Assembly: GCA_964446955.1 (NCBI GenBank)
Contig: CAYUQJ010000010.1
Span: 1-64,000 of the forward strand
Reading direction: 5' to 3'
DNA: 64,000 bases
Origin: Leptolinea sp964446955
GTDB taxonomy: Bacteria; Chloroflexota; Anaerolineae; Anaerolineales; Anaerolineaceae
Part shown: positions 26,453 to 35,682 of the stretch, in pieces
How positions within the stretch are numbered: position 1 is the first letter of the stretch
Layout: each line of letters opens with the position of its first letter
Made by a program: the position numbers and the translations under genes
The notes under the pieces: model-generated
Seen by the model: the letters and a program-made list of their open reading frames with translations, nothing else
Database searches by the model: none
What the model was told of the DNA's origin: nothing

Positions 26453-27649
26453 TCACTCCTTGATCTTACGGGCGAATTCTGCTCCAAATTGTCTCCCACG
26501 TAGCAATTCTTCATGTGATGGTGTGCCGTTGAAAGTCAGCGAATCCAGCAGTTCCCATTTCAGTTTTTCGGCCAATTCGACGAACTTGCGATCCGCGCCT
26601 CCTGCCCAGGCATAGCTGCCAAAGATGGACGCCTTTTTGTTGAATATGTGCTTACTTTCTGCCATGTTCAGAACAGCCTCCATGGCCGGGAACAACATCC
26701 CTTCGTACGTTGGTGCTCCGATCATCACGCCGCGTGTGGTGTAAAGACTCGGGAGAATATAACTGACGTGGTCCTTTTGGATGTTGAATATCTTTAACGG
26801 TACGCCTTCATCTACAATCCCCTGCGCGACCACTTCCATCATGGCTTCCGTATTGCCGTACATGGTGGCAAAGAGCAATGTGATTCCGGGATCAGCCGGT
26901 TCGGTTGCCAGGTTACACCAGCGATCGTAAAGATCAACCATTCGCCCCGGGTTACCTCGCCAGACCAGTCCGTGAGACGGAGCAATAATTTTGACTGGAA
27001 CTTCCGCCAGCTTGGTAAGGGCGGCGCGTACCGGGCGGTGAAAGATGGCGATGATGTTTGTGTAGTAACGCAATGCCTGCTCAACATAAAAATCAAGGTT
27101 GGCTGTGGTATCGTCAAATATGGTTCCATTGAGGGTGCCGTAGGAGCCGAAGGCGTCACAGGTAAAGAGGATCGATTCGGTTTCTTCAAAGGTCATCATG
27201 GTTTCGGGCCAGTGAAGGAATGGCGTGCTGATAAACCGCAGGGTATGCCGGCCCAGATTGATGGTATCCCCTTCTTTTACCACCAGCACATTTTCTGTGA
27301 TCCCATAAAAATCCTTCAGCATGGTTTGCGTTTTCTTGGTGCCAACCAGTTGAACCTGGGGCGCGGCGGTCAACAGCATATGAAGAACTCCGGTGTGGTC
27401 CGGCTCCATGTGGTTAATGACCACATAATCAATATCCTTAAGGTCGATGAGAGATTGCAACTGGGTGATGTATTCACCGGTCAGAATGGCTTTGTTTAGA
27501 TCGATGACCGCGTTCTTTTCATCACGTATCAGGTAGCTGTTATATGAAATTCCTTCATGGGTTATATCCCACAGTCCTTCAAAATAAGAGGTGATACGGT
27601 CGTTTACGCCGATAAAGAAAATTCCGGGGGTGATTTCAACAGGAAGCAT
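26453..27649 (-). CDS. Flavodiiron protein (A-type flavoprotein, FprA-like)
   Basis: The 398-residue cytoplasmic protein reduces oxygen to water and/or nitric oxide to nitrous oxide. The N-terminal metallo-beta-lactamase-like domain carries the full diiron ligand set: His80, Glu82, Asp84, His146, Asp165 and His226. The C-terminal flavodoxin domain starts near residue 253 with the FMN loop TMYGNTEA. There is no extra rubredoxin domain, so an external electron donor is needed; a flavodoxin gene lies 1.2 kb away on the other strand, and a ferredoxin gene is also in the window. It is a stand-alone gene with its own terminator, fitting an anaerobe that meets oxygen. Confidence 0.93.
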   Translation of the reverse strand: MLPVEITPGIFFIGVNDRITSYFEGLWDITHEGISYNSYLIRDEKNAVIDLNKAILTGEYITQLQSLIDLKDIDYVVINHMEPDHTGVLHMLLTAAPQVQLVGTKKTQTMLKDFYGITENVLVVKEGDTINLGRHTLRFISTPFLHWPETMMTFEETESILFTCDAFGSYGTLNGTIFDDTTANLDFYVEQALRYYTNIIAIFHRPVRAALTKLAEVPVKIIAPSHGLVWRGNPGRMVDLYDRWCNLATEPADPGITLLFATMYGNTEAMMEVVAQGIVDEGVPLKIFNIQKDHVSYILPSLYTTRGVMIGAPTYEGMLFPAMEAVLNMAESKHIFNKKASIFGSYAWAGGADRKFVELAEKLKWELLDSLTFNGTPSHEELLRGRQFGAEFARKIKE

Positions 27650-27831
27650 AGTTATTTCCTTTTTCCCATCTGTTTAAAATGTTCTGGTCACAAAGCTGAT
27701 TTTACCCCAAAGCAAAAACTGGTACCTGTTGCCAGCCTGCAAGTATGTTTATGACGCAAATATCTCCAAAAAAGGAAATGATTCTTTGTATAATCCTCAC
27801 ACTTCGATGTTTTAATGAAAAAAGGAGAAAA

Positions 27832-28770
27832 ATGAAATTAGTATTTAACTCTGAAAGGCGAATTCGAGCGGGTTGGAGAGTGCTTCTCCAATTCGTCCTG
27901 TTTTTTGTTGTTCTTATTGCTGCCCAACTTGTGCAGGAACCGGCTGTAAAAAACGGGAATCCGGTTGGATACGCGGCGGGCAGTCTGGTGTACATTGCCG
28001 GAATGGTACTGGTCATCTTCGCGTTATCCCGATGGATTGACCGGCGGCCGATCTCTGACTTTGGTCTTCATTTTGATCGGTTGTGGTGGCAGGATCTGGC
28101 GGCCGGATTGTGCATTGGGGCGTTCACATTAACTGCTGTCGCGTTCATTGAGCTTTCGCTGGGCTGGATAGAGTTTTCACCGGTTCAACGCAACCCATTC
28201 GATATATCGGTTATTCCGGCTGCCTTGCTTGCTCTGTTAAATCTTACTGCGATCGCGTTTGGTGAAGAGATCACCTTCCGCAGCTACCAGGTAAAAAACC
28301 TGGCGGAAGGTTTCAGGAAGATTGCGGGGGAACGCGCGGCGGTAATGGTTGCGTTTGGGATAAGCTCAGTTCTCTTTGGGCTGGCTCATCTGATGAATCC
28401 CAACGTGGGATGGTTGCCGGTGCTGAATGTGGTATTGGCGGGATTGCTCATGGGGCTTGGTTTCATTTTGACAGGCAGGCTGGCCATACCTCTCGGGTTT
28501 CATATCGCGTGGGGATTTTTTGAAGAATATGTTTTCGGTTACGCCAACAGCGGGCAGGTTCCCTTGAACAGTTTGATGACGAACACGTTGACCGGTCCGG
28601 AGCTCTGGACCGGTGGGAAATTCGGCCCGGAAGGTGGATTGTTGGTATTGCTGCTCATCCTTGTGGATATGGCACTGGTTTTTCTTTGGATCAAAGGACG
28701 AAAGCGCTGGCAGGGAATTCACACCGAACTGGCTGTTTACCGGAATCGCGAGGGTGAAGCCTCGGTATAG
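27832..28770 (+). CDS. CPBP family intramembrane metalloprotease
   Basis: ATG 27832 is preceded by aaaggag. The 312-residue protein has about eight hydrophobic helices. CPBP (Abi/CAAX) motifs are present: EEITFR (E-E-x3-R) near residue 146, FGLAHL with the second-motif His, and HIAWGFFEE with the third-motif His. These residues line the membrane-embedded active site of the family, which processes prenylated or leader peptides or acts on toxins. A TATAAT at 27789-27794 may serve as its -10. It is divergent from the flavodiiron gene. Substrate unknown. Confidence 0.88.
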   Translation: MKLVFNSERRIRAGWRVLLQFVLFFVVLIAAQLVQEPAVKNGNPVGYAAGSLVYIAGMVLVIFALSRWIDRRPISDFGLHFDRLWWQDLAAGLCIGAFTLTAVAFIELSLGWIEFSPVQRNPFDISVIPAALLALLNLTAIAFGEEITFRSYQVKNLAEGFRKIAGERAAVMVAFGISSVLFGLAHLMNPNVGWLPVLNVVLAGLLMGLGFILTGRLAIPLGFHIAWGFFEEYVFGYANSGQVPLNSLMTNTLTGPELWTGGKFGPEGGLLVLLLILVDMALVFLWIKGRKRWQGIHTELAVYRNREGEASV

Positions 28771-28875
28771 ATTGTTGCGCATTCCGGGCAAGGTGGTGCA
28801 ACAGCAATTTCCGTTATGCATACAATATATGTGACAGTACGACAGTGCAAAGGGCATCAGCAGAAGGAGAGAAGA

Positions 28876-29343
28876 ATGAAATCAGTGGTATTGTTTGAAT
28901 CATTTTTTGGAAACACAGAAAAGATTGCGCGGGCCATCAGCTCGGCGCTGGGATTGACGGAAGTGGATGTTGTCCGGGTCAGTGACTTTGACGTCAACCG
29001 GTTGGCCGGGGTTGAACTTTTGATCGTTGGCACACCCACGAGGGCCTTCCAGGCAAGCCCGGACACGAAGGCTTTCCTCCGTCGCATTCCATCGGGAGCT
29101 TTGAAAGGCAAAAAAGTCGCGGCTTTTGACACCCGTGCTGAGATGACGGACAAGATCCCCGGTTTTTTGAAATTCATGATTAGCATTTTCGGGTATGCGG
29201 CTGAACCGGTCGCAAAGAAGCTGATCCAAAAGGGCGGAACCCAGGTATTGGAACCCGCCGGTTTCTTCGTTTTGGAATCCGAGGGGCCTTTGAAAGATGG
29301 GGAACTGGAGCGGGCGGCTGAATGGGTTAAATCCATCCAGTAA
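28876..29343 (+). CDS. Flavodoxin
   Basis: ATG 28876 has the ribosome site aaggaga. The 155-residue protein has the FMN phosphate loop near its start (ESFFGNTEKIA, the T/S-x-x-G-N-T pattern), then the second strand with the isoalloxazine loop region GTPTRAFQASP. It is a soluble low-potential electron carrier. It could feed the flavodiiron protein encoded just upstream on the other strand, since that protein lacks its own rubredoxin; this link is inferred from proximity. Confidence 0.88.
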   Translation: MKSVVLFESFFGNTEKIARAISSALGLTEVDVVRVSDFDVNRLAGVELLIVGTPTRAFQASPDTKAFLRRIPSGALKGKKVAAFDTRAEMTDKIPGFLKFMISIFGYAAEPVAKKLIQKGGTQVLEPAGFFVLESEGPLKDGELERAAEWVKSIQ

Positions 29344-29373
29344 TCTGTGTCTTATACCCTGTAATAAAAAGAA

Positions 29374-29399
29374 AAGGACGCGGAATATTCCGCGTCCTT
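29374..29399. terminator. Bidirectional terminator between flavodoxin and degV
   Basis: A perfect 26-base palindrome (aaggacgcggaat / attccgcgtcctt) sits between the two convergent genes. It is flanked by an A-run on the left and tgtttttcttt on the right, so it can work in both directions. Confidence 0.85.
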
Positions 29400-29416
29400 A
29401 GTGTTTTTCTTTTGCT

Positions 29417-30313
29417 TCAGGCGGTGACTTTTTCCTGATTGAGGATATTGAGCCCGCAATCCTCGAAAATGTGCAGAGGGGCTATGCCGATGCCAACCAC
29501 GCTGGGACCGGTATGTGAGCCCAGAGATGGAGCAACGGCAACGGTCTCGTCAAAAACGCAGTCAAACATAGACGAGATCCGTTCTTTTAAAAGGGATACT
29601 CCTTCATTATTGTCACCGTGCATGAGCTGTATGCGCAGAGGAATATTATCCGGGAATTTCTGTGCCACAATTTCGGCCATGCGGTGGATAGCCCGCTTGA
29701 GTGTGGCGGCCTGTCCCCAGTTGTAGTATTTACCGTCATCCTTGGCAACCCCGATGATCGGTTTAATGTTCAACATGGATGCCAGCAGCCCTTTCAGGTG
29801 GCTGATGCGACCGCCGTGGATCAAATACTTCAGATCGCCCAGAGTGAACAACGTTTGCTGATTATCGCGGATCTGATCGATCAGTTTTAGAATGTCTCCC
29901 AGTACCCAGCCGGCGCGGTTGGCCAACGCGGCGGCCTGTACCTGCCACCCGAACGGACCGGACAACGTTTTAGAATCAACGATGGTCACGTTGGCTTCCG
30001 GAACCATCTGCGCGCCCAGACGGGCGGAATTGATGGTGCCGCTTAGCCCCGATGATATATGGATCGACAGAATATCCGGATCGGTTTTTGCCAGAGTTCG
30101 ATACTTTTCGGCAAAGTCTCCCGGTGAAGGCTGAGACGTCGTGGGGTATGCCCCGGTCTCTGTTAACGTTTGATAGAACTTTACATAGTCGATCTCTTTT
30201 TTGCCAACATATGTCTTACCATCCAAAACTATCGTAAGGGGCAGAGTATGGATATCCAATTCTTTTTCAATAGATTCGGGAAGGTCCATTCCCTGGTCAG
30301 TCACGATTTGCAT
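29417..30313 (-). CDS. DegV family fatty-acid-binding protein
   Basis: The start at 30313 has a perfect ribosome site (tatggagg); an upstream in-frame start would add 13 residues without support. The 298-residue protein has the DegV N-terminal strand and loop (QIVTDQGMDLP), the ligand loop TSQPSPGDF and SIHISSGLSGTINSA, which hold the fatty acid head group. Family members (FakB) present fatty acids to a DhaK-like kinase. No fakA gene is seen in the window. Confidence 0.9.
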   Translation of the reverse strand: MQIVTDQGMDLPESIEKELDIHTLPLTIVLDGKTYVGKKEIDYVKFYQTLTETGAYPTTSQPSPGDFAEKYRTLAKTDPDILSIHISSGLSGTINSARLGAQMVPEANVTIVDSKTLSGPFGWQVQAAALANRAGWVLGDILKLIDQIRDNQQTLFTLGDLKYLIHGGRISHLKGLLASMLNIKPIIGVAKDDGKYYNWGQAATLKRAIHRMAEIVAQKFPDNIPLRIQLMHGDNNEGVSLLKERISSMFDCVFDETVAVAPSLGSHTGPSVVGIGIAPLHIFEDCGLNILNQEKVTA

Positions 30314-30549
30314 AATGCCTCCATAGGTAAATAATGCCAAAAAGGCATTCAAGATGAGTTGACTTTATCATAGGAAAGAATGCGTATAATGTGCCATAAG
30401 TTACACCGGTAGTCCTATTTTCCGGCAATCTTCTCATCGGGTTTTTTCCGGGAATAGTTGTTTGCTTTTGTTGGCATACCTTGATACAACCAGGAAATCG
30501 TTCCTGGTGCTGTCAAAACCTTTGCGCCGGGATGTATTGGAGAACAATC

Positions 30550-31668
30550 ATGGCAATCACACCGTTTAAATTGGAACGTTATTATTCACGCTACGAATTC
30601 AATGCCCGGATCATGCTTAGCTCGTCCGATTGCGAAAGTCTTTCCATGGCTGATCTGTTATTGCTGGCATCTCCCGCTTCCCTGGAAATGTGGAACTCCC
30701 TTCGGCTTGGGTATACAGAAACCCAGGGGCATCCGACTTTACGGGAGGAGGTCTCGCGGTTATATGCCAAAATTTCGCCAACGGATTTGATGATCGCCGC
30801 GCCTGAGGAATTGATCTACATTGCCATACAAACCATGCTTGAACCGGGTGATCACGTGATCTCGCTGTCTCCCGCGTATCAATCGCTGTATGAGGTTGCC
30901 CGTTCGATCGGCTGTACCGTTTCATTCTGGCCGCTGCGAAAAAGCGGAAATGGCTGGAAACTTGATCCGGATGAACTGGAGGGATTGGTAAATCCGCGGA
31001 CGCGATTGCTTGTGGTCAACTTCCCCAACAATCCAACCGGATTTCTGCCGTCTGTTGAGGAATTCGACGCGATCATCCAATTTGCCCGCCGCCATGGGCT
31101 GATGATCTTTTCCGATGAGATGTACCGTTTGCTGGAATACCGCTCGCAAGACCGGCTTCCAGCAATTTGTGATGCATACGAAAAGGGCATTTCCCTCGGT
31201 GGATTGTCCAAGACAATGGCGCTCCCCGGACTTCGAATCGGGTGGCTGGCTTCACGCGATAACAGCCATATGGAACGCTGGTTGACCTTCAAGGATTACA
31301 CAACCATCTGCAACAGCGCGCCATCAGAAGTGCTTGGCATCATAGCGGTTCAAAACCAGAAGAAACTGGTGGAACGCAGTCTTTCCATTATCCAGGAAAA
31401 CCTGAGAGTCGCAGAAGAGTTCTTTGCACGGCATTCGTCCCGGTTTAACTGGCTGCCGCCCGCTGCCGGTTCCATCGCGTTTCCCTGTTGGCTGGGTAAG
31501 GAGCCGGTGGAAGAGCTTTGCCGCCGGCTGGTGGAAGAATACAGTGTGATGCTTGTTCCGGGGGCAATGTTTGATTATGCCGGCGGGCATTTCCGGCTTG
31601 GATTGGGGCGGAAAAACTTCCCTGAGGGTATGGCCGCGTTGGAAAAAGCACTGGTGGAAAGCACCTGA
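30550..31668 (+). CDS. Pyridoxal-phosphate aminotransferase, class I/II
   Basis: The 372-residue protein has the fold-type I features: the FPNNPTG loop near residue 165, Asp-Glu-Met-Tyr (SDEMYRLLEY) for the cofactor ring, and the Schiff-base lysine in LSKTMALPGLRIGW. The N-terminal text (FKLERYYSRYEFNA, SSSDCESLSMADLL) is typical of a subgroup of small amino-acid aminotransferases found in Chloroflexota and actinobacteria. Its substrate cannot be read from the sequence. ATG 30550 is chosen as it begins the conserved domain. The gene stands alone between degV (divergent) and dodecin. Confidence 0.88.
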   Translation: MAITPFKLERYYSRYEFNARIMLSSSDCESLSMADLLLLASPASLEMWNSLRLGYTETQGHPTLREEVSRLYAKISPTDLMIAAPEELIYIAIQTMLEPGDHVISLSPAYQSLYEVARSIGCTVSFWPLRKSGNGWKLDPDELEGLVNPRTRLLVVNFPNNPTGFLPSVEEFDAIIQFARRHGLMIFSDEMYRLLEYRSQDRLPAICDAYEKGISLGGLSKTMALPGLRIGWLASRDNSHMERWLTFKDYTTICNSAPSEVLGIIAVQNQKKLVERSLSIIQENLRVAEEFFARHSSRFNWLPPAAGSIAFPCWLGKEPVEELCRRLVEEYSVMLVPGAMFDYAGGHFRLGLGRKNFPEGMAALEKALVEST

Positions 31669-31734
31669 TTTGTAAAAAAGTATGATCTCGGGTAGCATGA
31701 AGATAATAAAAAATGAACAAGAAGGAGTAAAAAA

Positions 31735-31941
31735 ATGTCTGTAGCGAGAATTACCGAGATAAAAGCTTCTTCCACCAAAAGTTTCGACGATGCCCTGCGT
31801 GCCGGTGTTGCCCGTGCTCATAAAACATTGAAAAACGTGAAAACCGCCTGGATCGAAAACCAGGAAGTATTACTTGACGATAAGGGTGAGATCTGTGAAT
31901 ACCGCGTCCACATGAAGGTCACCTTCGTTCTCGAAGACTAA
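31735..31941 (+). CDS. Dodecin, flavin-binding storage protein
   Basis: The 68-residue protein matches dodecin over its whole length: the opening strand (VARITEIKASSTKSFDDAL), the helix, the Trp39-containing strand (KTAWIENQEV) whose Trp stacks on the flavin in a dodecameric shell, and the final strands. Dodecins buffer riboflavin or FMN and protect it from light or reduction. The ribosome site agaaggag lies 7 bases before the ATG. The presence of several flavoproteins nearby fits but does not prove a link. Confidence 0.93.
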   Translation: MSVARITEIKASSTKSFDDALRAGVARAHKTLKNVKTAWIENQEVLLDDKGEICEYRVHMKVTFVLED

Positions 31942-31978
31942 CGATCAAATTCAAAAAACAACCACAGTAAGGAAACTC

Positions 31979-32614
31979 TCAGGAGAGCCCTTCATATTCA
32001 GCTGCCAGTTGCTCAAAAAAGGCCCGCATCGCGGCATGGCGATTTTCAGCCATTTGTCGGGCAGATTCTGTGAAGAGCCGGTCTTTGACCCTGCGTAATT
32101 TGAAGAGATATTCGTGATACGAGGAATGGTGTTCCCCTTCTGCTTCCTTACCCGTTTTCACGAATTGCTCGCTCGGGGTTTCATATAGCGGTTCACCGGC
32201 CAGCACGGAATACGCAATGGTTCGAGCTGTGCCGATCGCGCCGATGACATCCAGCTTGTCTGAATCAAAAAGAACTCTGGCCTCTATGGTCTCCGGCTGA
32301 TCCTCTTTGCCGCGGTAGCGGTGGGCACGGATGGCGTGCTGCACTGCCGTGATGCGGTCGGAAGTCCATCCTTCTTGCCGCAACACTTCACCGGCGAAGA
32401 TGGCCGAAGCGATGTGATGGTTTTCGCGCCCGGCGCCTCCGGGTTCGGCACCCCGCGAATCATGCAACAGGGCTGCGGCGCCCAGAATTTCGAGGTCGGC
32501 GCCTTCCAGTTTTCCCAACTTCATCGCGGTATGATACACGCGTAACACGTGTTCAAAATCGTGCACAGCGTCGTCACCGGAATAAAAGGCGCGCGCCTGT
32601 TCAATTGTTGGCAT
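31979..32614 (-). CDS. HD domain phosphohydrolase
   Basis: The ATG at 32614 follows agagg and lies 8 bases past the hutI stop; a TTG at 32629 would overlap hutI. The 211-residue protein has the HD metal motif: His19 region (DAVHDFEHVLRVYHTA), the HD pair in ALLHDSRGAE, a third His in ENHHIASAIF and Asp in FDSDKLDVIGAIG. Proteins of this type (YedJ-like) hydrolyse nucleotides or phosphate esters. It forms an operon with hutI. The substrate is unknown. Confidence 0.85.
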   Translation of the reverse strand: MPTIEQARAFYSGDDAVHDFEHVLRVYHTAMKLGKLEGADLEILGAAALLHDSRGAEPGGAGRENHHIASAIFAGEVLRQEGWTSDRITAVQHAIRAHRYRGKEDQPETIEARVLFDSDKLDVIGAIGTARTIAYSVLAGEPLYETPSEQFVKTGKEAEGEHHSSYHEYLFKLRRVKDRLFTESARQMAENRHAAMRAFFEQLAAEYEGLS

Positions 32615-32622
32615 AGAAACCT

Positions 32623-33876
32623 CTAACAAACGGGAATGATCCGCCCCTTTTTTACCACCGTATTGACCAGGTTTTCACCAAACCGGTAGCCGATATGGTG
32701 GTAGTCATCTACAGACAAAAGAAGGATATCGGCCTGTTTTCCAGGCTCAATGGAGCCGATACGATCCTGGCGTTGAATGGCCGCGGCGGAGTTGATTGTA
32801 CTGGCAGCAATCGCCTGAGCGGGAGTGATTCCCAATGCCCGGCAGGACAGCGCAATCACAAATTGCATATTCACACACCAGGCGGTTCCAGGGTTGCAGT
32901 CTGTGGCCAGCGCGAGGATCCCACCGGCGGCCAGTATCTCTTTAGCCGGAGTGTAGTGGGGATCACTGAGCCCGAACGGGGTGCATGGCAGGGAGACCGC
33001 GACTGTGTCGCTGGCAGCCAGGGTTTTGATATCATCGGCTGATGTTTTCACAAGGTGGTCGGCAGACGCGGCCCCGAGTTCGGCGGCCAGGCTTGCCCCG
33101 CCCAGATTGTCAAATTCATCCGCGTGAATCTTCAACGGAAATCCCAGATCACGGGCCGTGGTCAATATGCGGCGGGACTGCTCCAGATCGAACGCGCCGG
33201 TCTCGCAGAAGACATCTACAAAGGGTAATGGTTTTCCGCAACCATTTTTTCCCCACCAGATTTTGGCTGATGGAAGCATCTTTTCTATGATCAACTGCGT
33301 ATATCCGTCCGGGTTGGTCTTGTATTCCGGCGCGATGGCATGTGCCGGTAAAAAAGTGGGGACGATTTCCAGCGGACCTTCCCTGTCCAGGTCAAGCAAT
33401 ACCTGAAGTTGATCGATTTCCGCTTTATACTCCAGGCCGTACCCGGTTTTGGCTTCCACGGTTGTGGTTCCGTGCCTCAGCATGGAACGGGCACGGCTTC
33501 GTGTTTGAGCGTAGAGCGAATCGTGATCCGCTTCACGGGTCGCTTCGACCGTGGAAATGATCCCTCCGCCGGCAGCCAGAATCTCCAGGTACGTACGACC
33601 TTCGAGACGCATTTCAAATTCAAGAGCGCGATCTCCCGCCCAAACCAGATGGCTGTGCGGATCCACAAAACCCGGAAGCGCCGCTTTTCCATTCGCGTCG
33701 AGGCGGGGTTCATCGGGGTATTTTCTCAGCAGTTCCTCCTCTGTTCCAACCGCTTCGATGTTTTCCCCGCGAATCAATATAGCCCCCTGCCCGATCAATC
33801 CAAGCCGGCCAAGCTCGCTACCGCGTTGTGGTCCACCCTTCATGGTAACCAGTTGCGAGATATTATGGATTAGCAT
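32623..33876 (-). CDS. hutI: Imidazolonepropionase
   Basis: The 417-residue amidohydrolase opens the ring of imidazolone-5-propionate in histidine breakdown. The metal site motif HSHLVWAG is near residue 76, with the substrate-binding Arg and the loop LAAGGGIISTVEATR, the strand KIHADEFDNLG, and Asp in LALATDCNPGTA. Length and motif order fit HutI. There is no visible ribosome site at the ATG and a TATGAT lies about 11 bases before it, so translation may be nearly leaderless. hutH, hutU and the final hut step are not in this window. Confidence 0.93.
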   Translation of the reverse strand: MLIHNISQLVTMKGGPQRGSELGRLGLIGQGAILIRGENIEAVGTEEELLRKYPDEPRLDANGKAALPGFVDPHSHLVWAGDRALEFEMRLEGRTYLEILAAGGGIISTVEATREADHDSLYAQTRSRARSMLRHGTTTVEAKTGYGLEYKAEIDQLQVLLDLDREGPLEIVPTFLPAHAIAPEYKTNPDGYTQLIIEKMLPSAKIWWGKNGCGKPLPFVDVFCETGAFDLEQSRRILTTARDLGFPLKIHADEFDNLGGASLAAELGAASADHLVKTSADDIKTLAASDTVAVSLPCTPFGLSDPHYTPAKEILAAGGILALATDCNPGTAWCVNMQFVIALSCRALGITPAQAIAASTINSAAAIQRQDRIGSIEPGKQADILLLSVDDYHHIGYRFGENLVNTVVKKGRIIPVC

Positions 33877-33934
33877 ATGAAAATGGTATCATAAATCGGC
33901 AAGAATCCCAAAATATTCCCTTTATGGAGGGGAC

Positions 33935-34195
33935 ATGTCACCCTGTCCGGTTTGTCAGAGTCGGATGCAATTCAATCCCCGCTACCCGCGCGCAGTCTGT
34001 CCGGCCTGCGGCAACATGGCAACAGATAAAAACGGCCGGTCGGTGGCATTCTTCAATGAAGGATTGAGCGGCGGTATATTCGGGCGCTATAAAGACGATG
34101 GATCACCCTATGAAACCACCGACTGTTTTATCCATGGATTGCCCTGCAAGGCTTCTGAGGCTCACATGGGTGGAATTGTCATAGAGCTTATTTGA
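33935..34195 (+). CDS. Small zinc-ribbon protein
   Basis: The 86-residue protein opens with two Cys pairs, CPVCQSR and CPACGNM, 19 residues apart, which form a zinc ribbon. A Gly-rich loop (NEGLSGGIFGRYKDDGSPY) and two more Cys (DCFIHGLPC) follow. No enzyme or DNA-binding motif is seen. tggagggg lies 7 bases before the ATG. It is divergent from hutI. Function unknown. Confidence 0.7.
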   Translation: MSPCPVCQSRMQFNPRYPRAVCPACGNMATDKNGRSVAFFNEGLSGGIFGRYKDDGSPYETTDCFIHGLPCKASEAHMGGIVIELI

Positions 34196-34294
34196 TCAGC
34201 GGGGTTCAACGGAAATCAACTTGCCTTGTATGCGCCGGTGAACGTGAGATGGGAGAATCCATCCCGAAGTGACGGAAACCCCGGGGTTTTGTGT

Positions 34295-35455
34295 TTATTC
34301 ATTCGCACCTCGAACCCGCGGCAGAATGATCAGCCCCATAATGTTTAACAGCATGGCAAAAATAACATTGAACGTAAATCCCCCCGCTGTATACAGACGC
34401 GGGCCAAAGAACATCCCGGCAGCCATACCCAGTGAACTTGAAGCCAGGAAGACGGCCATCAACGTGGCCCGGGCGGACGGCAGGACTTCGGTCATTAATG
34501 GAAGAGCGGCTACCAATGTGACTTCGAATGAGAAGTAGAAAATGAACAGCCAGACCAGCGCGCCGGTCACAGAGCCGCCCAAAAAGAACGGCAGAATGGC
34601 GGATAGGATGTTGACAATGAAACCGGCTGTGATGGTCTGCCGTTTACCGAACCTGTCAACAATGGCTCCCACAATTCCCTCGCCGGCCAGCTCAGCGACC
34701 CCGATAACGGTAGCCGCGGCGCCTATGGCAGCAATTTTCAAGTTGTAGGCTTCTTCCATCCACACACCGAAGATCACACTGATCACATTATTCCCGGCGA
34801 TCACAAGAAAACCCAGAGCCAGACCGAACAACGCGGCGGGTGACCGCAGGATCAAAAGAAACCGGGAGGCATTGAATGCCTCTGTTTCTCCCCGCGCAGG
34901 AAGGGCGGGAACCAGCAGCCAGACCGCGGCAATCGAGAGCACGCCGATGATGAAGAGGGTGAGAAATGGCGATTGCCAGCCATTCTGCGCGATCAACAAT
35001 CCGATAACCGGAATTCCCACAATGAACGCTGCAGCCCAGCTTATCTCCAGAATGGAGAGAAAAAGGCCTCGTTTTTCGTAGGCGATCTGGTCGCCAATAT
35101 ATGCCTGAACAGCCGGAAGAAATATGTTATTTCCCAGGCTGGCCAGCAGTAATGCCAGAAGGAAGGCCGTATAAACCGGCCATATCAGCATCAAACCCAC
35201 GCCGAAAGTGTAGACAAACAAACCCAGCAGCATTCCGGTTTTACGGCCGCGGCGGTCGGCAATTTCCGCGAGAAACGGTCCTATGGCACTGGCTGCCATG
35301 GATGCCGAAACCGCTGTAGCCATTGAAGTCATATCCGCTCCAACGCCGCGGGCAAATATGAGCAGGAACGGGCTCGCCATACGCAGGCAAGTGTTGATGG
35401 CTGTGCGGATGATGAGAAAGGCGGCTACCTGGAAGTTCAAATGTGCTGGTTTCAT
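34295..35455 (-). CDS. Major facilitator superfamily transporter
   Basis: The 386-residue protein has about twelve hydrophobic helices. The MFS signature loop between helices 2 and 3 is present as EIADRRGRKTG, and a matching degenerate copy occurs between helices 8 and 9 (AIVDRFGKRQ). It resembles drug or sugar efflux carriers, but the substrate cannot be read. It stands alone. Confidence 0.88.
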   Translation of the reverse strand: MKPAHLNFQVAAFLIIRTAINTCLRMASPFLLIFARGVGADMTSMATAVSASMAASAIGPFLAEIADRRGRKTGMLLGLFVYTFGVGLMLIWPVYTAFLLALLLASLGNNIFLPAVQAYIGDQIAYEKRGLFLSILEISWAAAFIVGIPVIGLLIAQNGWQSPFLTLFIIGVLSIAAVWLLVPALPARGETEAFNASRFLLILRSPAALFGLALGFLVIAGNNVISVIFGVWMEEAYNLKIAAIGAAATVIGVAELAGEGIVGAIVDRFGKRQTITAGFIVNILSAILPFFLGGSVTGALVWLFIFYFSFEVTLVAALPLMTEVLPSARATLMAVFLASSSLGMAAGMFFGPRLYTAGGFTFNVIFAMLLNIMGLIILPRVRGANE

Positions 35456-35682
35456 GCGGAGATTTCTCTTTTCGTTTTCTCAAAAAAGAATTGACCAGGG
35501 AATACGAGTTATAAAACCGGGTCAAACTATAATAAGATATTCAAACGGGAGCTTCATTGGAAGTTCCCGTTCGATCAAGGATACATGATATTTCATTTTA
35601 CGCAGTTAGACAACCTGCATTGAAGCAGGTAAAAACCTATTTACAAAACCATCTGACAAAAACCTTTTCGATCCAGGGTATT

